Positions 8,910 through 17,485 of a stretch of 64,000 nucleotides of DNA are shown piece after piece. Origin of the DNA: Bog-159 sp049511415 (GTDB lineage Bacteria > Acidobacteriota > Terriglobia > Bryobacterales > Bryobacteraceae); contig JBEKYC010000028.1 of NCBI GenBank assembly GCA_049511415.1, positions 1 to 64,000 of the forward strand, written 5' to 3'. The position numbers were made by a program, and so were the translations under genes. Numbering within the stretch: the stretch's first letter is position 1; each line of letters begins with the position of its first letter. Under the pieces are notes generated by a model. That model was not told where the DNA came from, made no database searches, and saw only the letters and a program-made list of their open reading frames with translations.

Positions 8910-9019
8910 AACAAACGACGTTTCCCGGCTTTGCGTGGCCGAAAGCGGTGGCCGTGCTCTGCGTTGCTAGAGCTACAGTCTCCCCCCTGAACTTTCACCA
9001 GACATAGCCGTGGTCTATC

Positions 9020-9300
9020 GTGTGCATTTGCGTGGGCTTCTGGCTTTCGCTAGGCGCCGCCGTTTCGCATGCACAAAGACCTGCCGGCGCGACCGGCCCA
9101 CTGGGACCGGCCTGACTCCGGTGTGGCGTGAGACTAGCTCTTCCACTAGCGGGAACGCGCAAAGTAGCGGCTTGTCTGCGTGTCCCGAAGGCAGGTATCC
9201 TTACCGGCGAGTATCAGGTGAGATATCAAATGTGTTCGCCATCCTGAAGGCGCGACTCGGGAACCGTGAGTGGGAAGGCTGTGCACGCAGTAAGGAAACC
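9020..9300 (+). other. Possible remnant of a group II intron-like structured RNA in a non-coding gap
   Basis: Bases 8799-9367 hold no convincing gene. Within them, 9190-9270 reads like domain I text of bacterial group II introns: a GCAGGTATCC...ACCGGCGAGTATCAGGTGA stretch (9191-9221), then GGGAACCGTGAGTGGGAAGG (about 9259-9278). A GTGTGC resembling the 5' GUGYG boundary is at 9020, with a nearby complementary CGCATGCAC (9066-9074). No reverse transcriptase and no domain V/VI are present, so at best it is a truncated fragment. The resemblance is from memory of intron consensus and is not verified. Confidence 0.28.
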
Positions 9301-9367
9301 GGCACGGCGCAGCCGGCCGTCGCCATCGCATTTGACAAGCTTGTTACGTCCGCCATAGCATCGAACG

Positions 9368-11176
9368 ATGCCCAAATTATCGTGGATGCTGCTGGCCGCG
9401 TCGCTGGCTATCCCGCTAGCCAAGCCGCAGAGCGGCGCGGAGCTGTTTGAGAAGAACTGCGCCGGTTGCCATAAGGCCGCAAGCCCGACGCATGCACCAA
9501 CTCCGGAGGCGCTCCGGCAAATGCCGCGCTCCCGGATTTTCGAGGCGCTCACCACGGGCAAGATGATCCTGGTGGCCGGGTCGCTGCCGGTGATGCAGCG
9601 CATGGCGATCGCTAATTATCTGGGCGCCAAGGAGCCGGAGGAGGTGAGCGGCGGGAAGTGCCCCGCCGCCGGCGCGCCCTTGAAGGACCTGCACGGCTGG
9701 AACGGCTGGAGCGTCGATCCCGAGAACAGCCGGGCGCTCAGCGCAGTCGCGGCCGGTCTGGATCGCACGCAGGTCACCAAGCTGAAGCTCAAATGGGCCT
9801 TCGGATTCCCCGGCGCCACGTCCGCCTATGGACAGCCCGCGGTGGCCGGCGGGCGGCTATTCGTGGGCAGCGCCAGCGGCGCGGTCTACGCCCTGGACGC
9901 GCATACCGGATGCACCTACTGGACGTTTCAAGCCGGCCAGACCGTCCGCACAGCCATCAGCGTAGCGCCATACGCCGGCGGTCATTACGCCATCTACTTC
10001 GGCGACGCGCACTCCACCGCCTACGCCGTGGACGCCGATACCGGAACGCAGCTCTGGAAGACCCGCGTCGATGAGCATCCCTTTTCGCACATCACCGGCA
10101 GTCCCATGCTGTACGAGGGACGCCTGTACGTGCCGATTTCCACCGGCGCCGAGGAGTTCGTCGCGGCGGGCGATCCCAAATACCCCTGCTGCACCGCCCG
10201 CGGCAGCGTCGTGGCGCTGGATGCCCGCAACGGCGAGCGCCTGTGGAAGACCTACACCATACCTGAACCGAAGCCGATCCGCGTGAATTCGGCCGGCACC
10301 CAACTGATGGGACCATCCGGCGTTTCCATCTGGTCCGCCCCCACCATCGACGCCAAACGCAAGGTGCTCTATGTCGGCACCGGCAACGAGCATTCCGGAC
10401 CGGAAACCAACCATAGCGACGCGGTGCTCGCCATCGAAATGGATACCGGCAAGGTTCTGTGGTCCAGGCAACTCACGCCCGCGGACCATTGGAATGTCGG
10501 CTGCGTTCTGCCGAACCAGGCCAATTGTCCCGAAAATCCGGGCGAGGATACCGATATCGGCTCATCGCCCATCCTAGTGTCGCCGCAGGATAGCAAGCGC
10601 CTGCTGCTGGTGGGCCAAAAATCCGGCGTGATGTGGGCTCTCGATCCCGATGCCGAGGGAAAAGTCATATGGCAAACCCGCATCGGCAAGGGTGGCGTGT
10701 TGGGCGGAATTATGTTTGGCCCCGCGGTAGACGCGGAAAAGGTATACGTGCCGCTTTCCGACTATACGATCGTGGGGCCGACCGAAGGCGGCGACCCGAA
10801 CGTGGGCGGCGGTCTGTTCGCGCTAAGCATCCGCACGGGTGACAAGGCCTGGGTGGCGCCGCCGGAGAAGCCCAAATGCGCCGGGACCTTGGGATGCACA
10901 CCCGCGCAAATGGCAGCTGCCACGCTGATCCCCGGCGTCGTCTTCAACGGTTCCATGGACGGCCATTTGCGCGCTTACGATACTTCCGACGGCAAAGTGA
11001 TCTGGAACCTCGATACGCTACACGAGTACACCACGGTGAACGGCGTGAAAGCGCACGGCGGTTCGATGAGCGCGTCCGGCCCGGTCATTACGGGCGGCAT
11101 GCTGTATGTCAATTCGGGTTACGGCGCGCTGGGCGGCATGCCCGGAAACGTGCTACTGGCGTTCGGCGCGGAGTAG
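9368..11176 (+). CDS. Secreted PQQ-dependent quinohemoprotein dehydrogenase (polyvinyl-alcohol-dehydrogenase-like)
   Basis: 602 residues. A signal peptide (MPKLSWMLLAASLAIPLA) is followed at once by a cytochrome c domain with heme motif CAGCH (31-35) and a likely Met axial ligand in the next 60 residues. From about 110 on comes an eight-bladed PQQ propeller, with repeated blades such as GRLFVGSASGAVYALDAHTGCTYW, GSVVALDARNGERLWKTY and GKVLWSRQL, and a C-terminal blade DGHLRAYDTSDGKVIWNLDT. N-terminal heme plus PQQ propeller is the architecture of polyvinyl alcohol dehydrogenase; here the substrate may be any alcohol. Electrons would leave through the heme in the periplasm. No clear Shine-Dalgarno precedes the ATG. 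The 3' end overlaps the convergent glycosyltransferase by 24 bp. Confidence 0.85.
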   Translation: MPKLSWMLLAASLAIPLAKPQSGAELFEKNCAGCHKAASPTHAPTPEALRQMPRSRIFEALTTGKMILVAGSLPVMQRMAIANYLGAKEPEEVSGGKCPAAGAPLKDLHGWNGWSVDPENSRALSAVAAGLDRTQVTKLKLKWAFGFPGATSAYGQPAVAGGRLFVGSASGAVYALDAHTGCTYWTFQAGQTVRTAISVAPYAGGHYAIYFGDAHSTAYAVDADTGTQLWKTRVDEHPFSHITGSPMLYEGRLYVPISTGAEEFVAAGDPKYPCCTARGSVVALDARNGERLWKTYTIPEPKPIRVNSAGTQLMGPSGVSIWSAPTIDAKRKVLYVGTGNEHSGPETNHSDAVLAIEMDTGKVLWSRQLTPADHWNVGCVLPNQANCPENPGEDTDIGSSPILVSPQDSKRLLLVGQKSGVMWALDPDAEGKVIWQTRIGKGGVLGGIMFGPAVDAEKVYVPLSDYTIVGPTEGGDPNVGGGLFALSIRTGDKAWVAPPEKPKCAGTLGCTPAQMAAATLIPGVVFNGSMDGHLRAYDTSDGKVIWNLDTLHEYTTVNGVKAHGGSMSASGPVITGGMLYVNSGYGALGGMPGNVLLAFGAE

Positions 11177-12406
11177 CGCGGCCAGCTTAACGGCAGTTTC
11201 CGAAAACCGTGGCGTGGCGCCGTAGTCGCGCGCGGCCCGGCTCATGCGGGCACGCAGGTCACCGTCGGCCAGCAAGCTGGCGATGGCGTCGCGTAGCTGC
11301 TCCTCCTTCACCAACACACCGCAGTCCGGCCGCATCACCTCGCGCGCGCCGTGATGATCGAGACAAACAGCCGGCAGCCCCGCGCGCAGCGCCTCCACCA
11401 GCGTCAGCCCGTAGCTCTCATGGCGCGAGGGAAACACATAAAGATCCGCCATCGCGAAGAACGCCTGTTTGCGCAGCCCCGTAACGTGCCCGGGAAAGAT
11501 CACGCACGTTTGGCGCAGGCGCGCGGCCAGCGTTTGCAAGCGCCGCAGAAACCGCCGGCCTTGCATACACGCCGCGTCGCCGCAGATGAACAGCCAGAGG
11601 GGACGCGCCGGAAAGTCCGCGCGGCGCTCCCATTCAAGGAGCGCGCGCAGCAGCCTGTCCTGGCCTTTTTCGGGCGAGATGCGGCTCAGCGTCAGCAATA
11701 CGTGCGCGTCATCCGAAACCCCGTACTCGCGGTGGAGACTGGCGGCCTCGGCGTTTACGACCGCATCGTCGAGCACGCAGTCCGGAGCGCCCCAGGGGAG
11801 CACATGAATCTTCGCTGCCGGGGTTCCCGGATAGCATCGCAACAGCAAGTCGCGCATGCTCGCCGACGGTACCACTACCGCTCGCGAATACCGCAAGCTG
11901 TCGCGCTGCTTGCCAAAAACCAGGCGCGCCATGCCGCCCACTGGGAAGCGTTCATACCACCGCACCAAGGTCTCGGGCGCCATTAGACCGCGGCCGTAGA
12001 TGGCTGCCACATAAGCCACCACATCCACGTGATAGATTGTCACCAGATCGTACCCCGCGGCGGCCAAACGCGCAAAATCCGGGCCTTCGGAGATGTCGTT
12101 CACCAATACGGCCACGCGCGCCGGATCGTGGCGCAGCACTTCGGCCGTAGCGGCGGCTTCGAAGCGCACGCAGAAGTCCGCGTATTGGTGCTCGCCAAAT
12201 CGAACCAGATCCGGCCCGGATGGCGCGCCGGCGCCCAGAATCGCCGGGCTGATCAGATGCACTTCGGACGGCTGCGTGCGCGACCATTCCCGCAGCAACT
12301 GGGCGCACACCGCCGCGCCGCCGCCCAGCGGCAGCGCCTCGTCCACGAAGCCGTGCGCCGCCAGGTATAGCACCGTCGGTTGGCGGTCAGAACCCATATT
12401 CCTCAC
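11153..12406 (-). CDS. Glycosyltransferase family 4 (GT-B fold)
   Basis: 417-residue retaining glycosyltransferase. The N-terminal domain contains the GGGAAVCAQLL acceptor-side loop. The C-terminal donor domain has the GT4 signatures LLTLSRISPEKGQDRLL (about 228-245) and HESYGLTLVEALRAGLPAV (about 333-351), with the catalytic E-x7-E. It probably transfers a sugar to lipid, polysaccharide or glycan at the inner face of the membrane. The start is GTG 12406, preceded by a weak GGCGAG; ATG 12397 is an alternative. It is divergent from the ExbD-like lipoprotein gene. Donor and acceptor cannot be read from sequence. Confidence 0.82.
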   Translation of the reverse strand: MRNMGSDRQPTVLYLAAHGFVDEALPLGGGAAVCAQLLREWSRTQPSEVHLISPAILGAGAPSGPDLVRFGEHQYADFCVRFEAAATAEVLRHDPARVAVLVNDISEGPDFARLAAAGYDLVTIYHVDVVAYVAAIYGRGLMAPETLVRWYERFPVGGMARLVFGKQRDSLRYSRAVVVPSASMRDLLLRCYPGTPAAKIHVLPWGAPDCVLDDAVVNAEAASLHREYGVSDDAHVLLTLSRISPEKGQDRLLRALLEWERRADFPARPLWLFICGDAACMQGRRFLRRLQTLAARLRQTCVIFPGHVTGLRKQAFFAMADLYVFPSRHESYGLTLVEALRAGLPAVCLDHHGAREVMRPDCGVLVKEEQLRDAIASLLADGDLRARMSRAARDYGATPRFSETAVKLAALLRAERQ

Positions 12407-12483
12407 GGTATCTCGCCATCACGGGGTGTCGCATCCCTTCATGGAACTTGTGCAACCATAAGGGTGTCCAGTAAAGCAGAGCC

Positions 12484-12933
12484 ATGCCAAAACGAATGCC
12501 GCTCCCACTTGTGGGCGCCGCGGTGGTGCTTTGCCTGGCCGGCTGCGACCAGGCGCATAGAACTTCGAGCGGCTTCATGCTCGACCTTGCAAAATCGCCC
12601 GAAAGGTGTGGAGACGGACGGTACATCGTGGCGGACGCTATTGGAAACCACAGAGTGCGTCTGAGCTCACAACCCGACGTAGCCATATCGGAAACCGGCC
12701 GCCGGCTGCGAGAGATGCAGAGATATCGCGCTGTGAAGCTGGTTTTCGTGAAGGCGGAAGCCGGCGTCCCATGGGGAGAATTCGTCGAGCTGGTCGATCG
12801 GGTGAAGCCGGAGTCCGATATGATGAGTTGGCTCACGCCACAAGTCGAGGCGCTCGCCCGGGAGCGCATCTGCCTGACTCCGTCATGCGGCCAGTGTCAG
12901 AAGCTCTTAGAATCGGGCGCTGTCAGGCGATGA
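12484..12933 (+). CDS. Putative lipoprotein with ExbD/TolR-like periplasmic domain
   Basis: 149 residues. The signal peptide ends in the lipobox LAGC (Cys about 21), so the mature protein is probably lipid-anchored. Residues about 45-125 resemble the periplasmic domain of ExbD/TolR: GDGRYIVADAIGNHRVRLS, then KLVFVKAEAGVPWGEFVELVDRVK, like the 'vvi.aD..vpyg.vv.vmD..k' core of ExbD. It lacks the single transmembrane helix and the membrane Asp that ExbD uses for proton flow, and no ExbB is adjacent, so it is unlikely to be a motor component. The C-terminus is Cys-rich (CLTPSCGQCQK). The gene is small but well formed; function unknown. Confidence 0.6.
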   Translation: MPKRMPLPLVGAAVVLCLAGCDQAHRTSSGFMLDLAKSPERCGDGRYIVADAIGNHRVRLSSQPDVAISETGRRLREMQRYRAVKLVFVKAEAGVPWGEFVELVDRVKPESDMMSWLTPQVEALARERICLTPSCGQCQKLLESGAVRR

Positions 12934-12958
12934 CGTCCTGTTAAAACGCCACGGCCGC

Positions 12959-14749
12959 CTAAATCTCCTTGCCTGCGTACAATTCGTCGATGCTGTCCCG
13001 GAAGTTTTCTATCACCCGCGCCCGGCGCACCTTCATGGTCGCCGTCAACTCGCCGTCCTCGATGCTGAAATCGCGCCCCAGCACGCGGTACTTGCGGATC
13101 TGCTCGAAAGGCGCCAGTTGCTTGTTGATGCGCGCCACCAATTTCTGGATCTCCTTCTGCACCGGCTCCGCATTCGCCATCTCCGCCGTATTCGCGCCTT
13201 TCAAAGCCTCCATACCCTTCAGCGTCTCGGCCACCGCCGGATTGATGGTGAACAGCGCCGTCAGGTACGGCAGCCGGTCGCCGATCAGCATGATCTGGCT
13301 GATCAGCGGTTCGAATTTGAAGAGGCTCTCCACGCGCGAAGGATGGATCTTTTTGCCGGTGGAAGAAACAATCAGCTCTTTTTTCCGCCCGGTAATGAAG
13401 ACGAAGCCTTCGTCGTCGATGAAGGCGATATCGCCGGTGTGCAGCCAGCCGTCGCGCAACACTTCCGCCGTGGTCTGCGGATCGCCCACGTATTTCGAAA
13501 ACAAGCAGGGGCTCTGAATCAGCAACTCGCTATCCTGCTCGGCGATGCGCAGTTCGATCCCGGGCAGAGCCTTGCCGATGCTTCCGGCCCGCGGTTTATC
13601 CAACGGGTTGAGCGCCACCACGCCGCCTTCGGTCAGCCCGTAGCCCTCCACCAGCGGCATGCCGATCGCCTCATAGAATTCCGCCAGGTCTTTGCTCAAT
13701 GGCGCCGCGCCGGAAGCCGCAATGCGGATCCGTCCTCCGAAGCGGTCCCGCACCTTCTGAAAGAACAGCTTGTCGGCCAAGCGCAAAGGTATCCGTATAC
13801 GGGCTGGCACGGTCTTTCCCTGGTGCTTGAAGTTGGCCGCCGCCAGCGCCAGGCCTAGGCCGCCGTAAAACGCTTTACGCGCTACCGCCGGCCGCTTGCG
13901 CAGCTCCGTGCAGATCGTAGAATAGATGCGCTCCCACATGCGCGGCGGCGCCAGGAGAACCGTAGGCCGGACCGCGCGTATATCCTGCGGCAGTTTGAGC
14001 AGGCTCTCCACGAACGTCACCGGCATCCCCATGCGCAGGGGGAGCATTTCCATCACTACGCGCTGCGCGATATGCGCCGACGGGAGAAATGCCACGGTGG
14101 AATCGTCGGGCCCGACCGGCCAATGCGTGGGCGCCATGTCCATGTTCGCCACCACTGCCCCGTGCGTGACCAGCGCCATCTTTGGATCGCCCGTCGCGCC
14201 AGAGGTCAGATACAGAATGGCGTAATCCGCCGGCGTTACCTCCGCCTCCAGGCGCGCCATGTACCCGGTATCCTCCGCCAGCGCCAGGCGGCCGCGGGCC
14301 CGCAACTGATCGAGTGATAGCGCGCCCTCGGCTTCACCGGTCAGCAACACCCGCGGCATCTCCGGCACTTCCGAGAGCACGGCCAGCGTCTTGGGGTTCT
14401 CGACGAACAAGGCCTTGGCGCCGCAATTCGTGATGGTGCTAGCCAGGTCGCGCGCCGGATAACTTGGGTAAAGGGCGGCGGCCACGCCCCCCGCCGTCAG
14501 AATTCCCAAATCGGCCAGGTAGAACTCCAGGCGCGTCTCCGAATCGAGCGCCACGACGTCGCCTTTTTGGATACCGATCGAGCGCAGCCCGGCGGCAATC
14601 TCCTGCGCGGCGGTCTTGAATTGGTTCCAGGAGTACGTCAGATATTCGCGCTGCCCTTCTTTTTTCGTGATGGGCTGGAGCAAAGCGGGCGCATCCCCGT
14701 ATTGCGCCGCGGTCTCTTCGAGGACCTGATAGATAGTGCGCGGAGGCAT
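12959..14749 (-). CDS. Long-chain acyl-CoA synthetase (AMP-forming, FadD15-like)
   Basis: 596-residue member of the ANL superfamily that activates fatty acids to acyl-CoA through an acyl-adenylate. The P-loop reads YLTSGATGDPKMALVTH (about 180-196; the usual TSGTTGxPKG is slightly altered), followed by VEGYGLTEGG (A5-type motif) and DGWLHTGDIAFIDDEGFVFITGRKKELI (A7/A8 motifs). The length and C-terminal region (DGELTATMKVRRARVIENF) match FadD15-type long-chain ligases. It may feed the acyl-CoA dehydrogenase/ETF-QO pair further along, but the genes are not in one operon. It is followed on the same strand by nothing nearer than 24 bp from the convergent lipoprotein gene. Confidence 0.88.
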   Translation of the reverse strand: MPPRTIYQVLEETAAQYGDAPALLQPITKKEGQREYLTYSWNQFKTAAQEIAAGLRSIGIQKGDVVALDSETRLEFYLADLGILTAGGVAAALYPSYPARDLASTITNCGAKALFVENPKTLAVLSEVPEMPRVLLTGEAEGALSLDQLRARGRLALAEDTGYMARLEAEVTPADYAILYLTSGATGDPKMALVTHGAVVANMDMAPTHWPVGPDDSTVAFLPSAHIAQRVVMEMLPLRMGMPVTFVESLLKLPQDIRAVRPTVLLAPPRMWERIYSTICTELRKRPAVARKAFYGGLGLALAAANFKHQGKTVPARIRIPLRLADKLFFQKVRDRFGGRIRIAASGAAPLSKDLAEFYEAIGMPLVEGYGLTEGGVVALNPLDKPRAGSIGKALPGIELRIAEQDSELLIQSPCLFSKYVGDPQTTAEVLRDGWLHTGDIAFIDDEGFVFITGRKKELIVSSTGKKIHPSRVESLFKFEPLISQIMLIGDRLPYLTALFTINPAVAETLKGMEALKGANTAEMANAEPVQKEIQKLVARINKQLAPFEQIRKYRVLGRDFSIEDGELTATMKVRRARVIENFRDSIDELYAGKEI

Positions 14750-14803
14750 TCCGCCACATGCTAACAGATGGCGGACTCGCCCGGTGGGTCATGCGTTGGC
14801 GTG

Positions 14804-15788
14804 CTACCGCGCCCGCAGCGGCGCGATCACGTTCTCCGCCACCGCCAACTGCGCCGCCGATCCTCTCACCGCGAGCGCTGCCAGGGGGTCATAGAGGAAC
14901 AGCCGCCGCGCGCCGGACTTCTCGCGGACCTGGGCCAGAGACTGGTGCAGCGTCTCCTGGGACTCAGATTTCGCCAGATAGAATACCCGGACCACATTCT
15001 CCGGATCGTTCGCCAGTCTGGAACTCATGCGTTCCCGCGCCGGCAGTTGCGGCACTCGCCGGCCGATCCAGTTCGTTCACTAACCAGGTAGCCAGCGCAA
15101 CCCGTTCCGTGGTGGCGCGCAGGGCGATGGAACGCCGCCGAACGCAAACGAAGAGCCTTTGTATATCCCCAACACTGCGTATGAGCGTGACGATTTCCTG
15201 CAGTTGTTCGGGCGTCTGTGGATTCGCCAGATCGAATACCCGCGCCACATCGTCGCCCGGAAGCTTGTATTCCTGGGGCGCCGGGGCGGGCGCATCGGCG
15301 GGCTGGTCGAGTTCGTCCATCAGCCATGCGGCCAGCGATATGTGTTGATTGGTTCCGCGCACCACCACCGCATTTAGCGCGTTGTAGACGAACACACGCT
15401 GTACATCCGCCACCGAGCGGATGGTAGTGACCAGTTCCTGCAGATCCTGCGGCGCCGGGGCATGCTTGGCATAGAGCACGCGCACCACCACATCACCACC
15501 GGTGGGCGGCCGGTATTCGCGTACGCCGCCAGATGTGGCGGCCCGTGGCAGATCCAGTTGCCGCACCAGCCAGTTCGCCATCGCCACCTGCTCCTCCGGC
15601 GCATTCACCGTAATGCTCCGGGTCTTGTCATCGATGGATTGCTGCTGGATGTCGGCAGTCGCGCGCAGCACGACTGAAATCTCCTGCAGGTCCTGCGGGT
15701 TCTGATTCTGTGTGAACTGAAATACCTTGGTGGTTTGTCCGTAGCACGCAGAAGCAGCCAGGGCAACGATCATGATAGCGAGCCGCAT
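14804..15788 (-). pseudogene. Exported four-repeat protein split by a single-base frameshift
   Basis: Signal peptide MRLAIMIVALAASACYG, start ATG 15788 behind a strong AGAGGAGGTAAC ribosome site (an ATG at 15809 in frame is less likely). The body is tandem repeats of about 70 residues with the pattern (V)RVFxLAxxxxPxxLQEIVTxIRSVxDIQRxFVxxxxxxIxxRxTxxxxxLAxWLVxELDxP, reminiscent of secretin N-type alpha/beta modules. Three repeats are in the first frame. After His254-Glu-Phe-Gln257 the frame runs into a stop at 14964, but one base further the next frame continues with LANDPENVVRVFYLAKS and a full fourth repeat, ending at TAG 14806-14804. Dropping the A at 15017 would join them. It is either a decayed gene, a sequencing error, or a frameshift used on purpose. 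Confidence 0.7.
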
Positions 15789-15898
15789 GTTACCTCCTCT
15801 GGTAGCCATGACGGGTAGCCGCGCTGGAACGTGCAGCGGTTATCTGTGTTCATCTGTGTTCATCTGTGGCCAATCAAGTCTTTCGCCACGAACCACCG

Positions 15899-17473
15899 CT
15901 ATTCCATCACCATCGGGCCCTTGTGCGGCCCAACCTTCTTTATAAAGAACATCAGCGGAATGACGGCCAGGAAGATAACCCCCAACACATAGAAGCTATC
16001 CACAAACGCCAGCATGGCCGACTGCTGCTGCAGCATGCCATACATGATGCCCGGCGCCATGCCCTGCGCCGTGGCAGTCCCTTGGGCGGCCAGCGAATGC
16101 GTGATTCCGGCCATGGCTTGCTGGTAGGCCGGATCGAAGGGCGTCAGGCGCCCCACCAACCGCGCTTGGTGGAATTGCGTGCGGCGCGCCAGGATGGTGG
16201 TCACGATAGCGATGCCGGAACTGCCGCCGATGTTGCGCGCCAGGTTGATCAGACCGGTCGCGCTGCCCATCTTCTGCCTGGGCACGGTGGCAAAAGCCAT
16301 CGTGTTGATGGGCACGAACAGAAATCCCAGGCCCGCGCTTTGCACCACGCGCGCCATCATGGCCGTGCGGTAGTCGATGCCCAGATCGAAGTGGGCCATC
16401 CGGAACAACCCAAAGGCCGACACACACAAACCGAAAATCACCAGCCAGCGCGCCTCGATTTTGGAGAGTAGAAAGCCGACCAGCGGCATCGAGACTGCGA
16501 TCACCAGACCCCCCGGCGAGAGCACCAGGCCGCTGCGCATGGCGGTGTAGCCGAGCAATGTCTGCAGGAAGACAGGCAACAACATGGTGCTGGCGTAGAG
16601 CACGAAGCCCAGCAGGAACATGGTCGCCGTGGAGAGCATGAAATTGCGGTTGCTCAGCATGCGGAAATCCACCACGGGTTCCTTCTGGCGCAGTTCCCAG
16701 ATCACCACGCCGATCAACGCCACCACCGCCATCAAGCCGGCGCCGACGATGAAATTGGAGGCCCACCAGTCATTCTTCTGGCCATCGTCCAGCATGATCT
16801 CGAGGGATGCCAGACCCAGACTCAGCAGGCCGAGTCCCAGGTAGTCCACCTTCAGTCCTTTGAGCGCGCGCCGCACCAGGTAGGGCGGATCGAAGATCAG
16901 CATGGACGTCAGAACCAGTGACAAGGCCCCAATCGGGATGTTGATCAGGAAAATCCAGCGCCAGCTATAGTTGTCCGTGATCCAGCCGCCCAGCGTGGGG
17001 CCGATCACCGGGGCCACCACCACGCCCATGCCGTAGACCGCCATCGCCATGCCCTGCTTGTGGCGCGGGAAGCTCTCCACCAGGATGGCTTGCGAGATGG
17101 GTTGCAGCGCGCCGCCGCCAATGCCTTGCAGGACCCGGAACACGATCAGCATGCCCAGGCTGGGCGCCAGACCGCAGAGCGCGGAGCTGAGCGTGAAGAG
17201 CGTCACGCAGGTCATATAGAAACGCTTGCGCCCGATCAGCGATGAGAACCAGCCGCTGAGCGGCAGGACAATCGCGTTCGAGACCAGGTAGGAGGTCAAC
17301 ACCCAGGTGGCCTCATCCACCGTGGACGAAAGGCTACCGGCGATATGCGGCAGGGCCACGTTGGCCACACTGGTATCCAAGACTTCCATGAACGTCGCCA
17401 GCATGACGGTCATGGCGATGATCCACGGATTTACGAAAGGGACACCCGTACTGTTGTTGCCGTTCGGTTCCAT
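15899..17473 (-). CDS. MFS drug efflux transporter, DHA2 (EmrB/QacA) family
   Basis: 524-residue proton-driven exporter with about 14 transmembrane helices. Diagnostic pieces are TSVANVALPHIAGSLSSTVDEATWVLTSYLV in helices 1-2 (motif D1-like), SLIGRKRFYMTC (motif A), and GMGVVVAPVIGPTLGGWITDNYSWRWIFLINIPIG (motif C, the antiporter motif of 14-TM members). It is third in an operon with an HlyD-type adaptor (12 bp gap) and a TolC-type channel, so it should pump substrate across both membranes as EmrAB-TolC does. Substrate unknown. Confidence 0.9.
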   Translation of the reverse strand: MEPNGNNSTGVPFVNPWIIAMTVMLATFMEVLDTSVANVALPHIAGSLSSTVDEATWVLTSYLVSNAIVLPLSGWFSSLIGRKRFYMTCVTLFTLSSALCGLAPSLGMLIVFRVLQGIGGGALQPISQAILVESFPRHKQGMAMAVYGMGVVVAPVIGPTLGGWITDNYSWRWIFLINIPIGALSLVLTSMLIFDPPYLVRRALKGLKVDYLGLGLLSLGLASLEIMLDDGQKNDWWASNFIVGAGLMAVVALIGVVIWELRQKEPVVDFRMLSNRNFMLSTATMFLLGFVLYASTMLLPVFLQTLLGYTAMRSGLVLSPGGLVIAVSMPLVGFLLSKIEARWLVIFGLCVSAFGLFRMAHFDLGIDYRTAMMARVVQSAGLGFLFVPINTMAFATVPRQKMGSATGLINLARNIGGSSGIAIVTTILARRTQFHQARLVGRLTPFDPAYQQAMAGITHSLAAQGTATAQGMAPGIMYGMLQQQSAMLAFVDSFYVLGVIFLAVIPLMFFIKKVGPHKGPMVME

Positions 17474-17485
17474 TCCAGACCTCGC

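Noticed and set aside
8789..9007. A 72-codon plus-strand frame next to potA
   Set aside because: Starts inside potA, no motif, no ribosome site.
9010..9450. A 146-codon frame upstream of and overlapping the quinohemoprotein start
   Set aside because: No ribosome site, no recognisable domain, overlaps the signal peptide of a clear gene; the region looks more like structured RNA.
16620..16844. Plus-strand frames inside the DHA2 transporter
   Set aside because: Shadows of the 14-helix membrane protein on the other strand.
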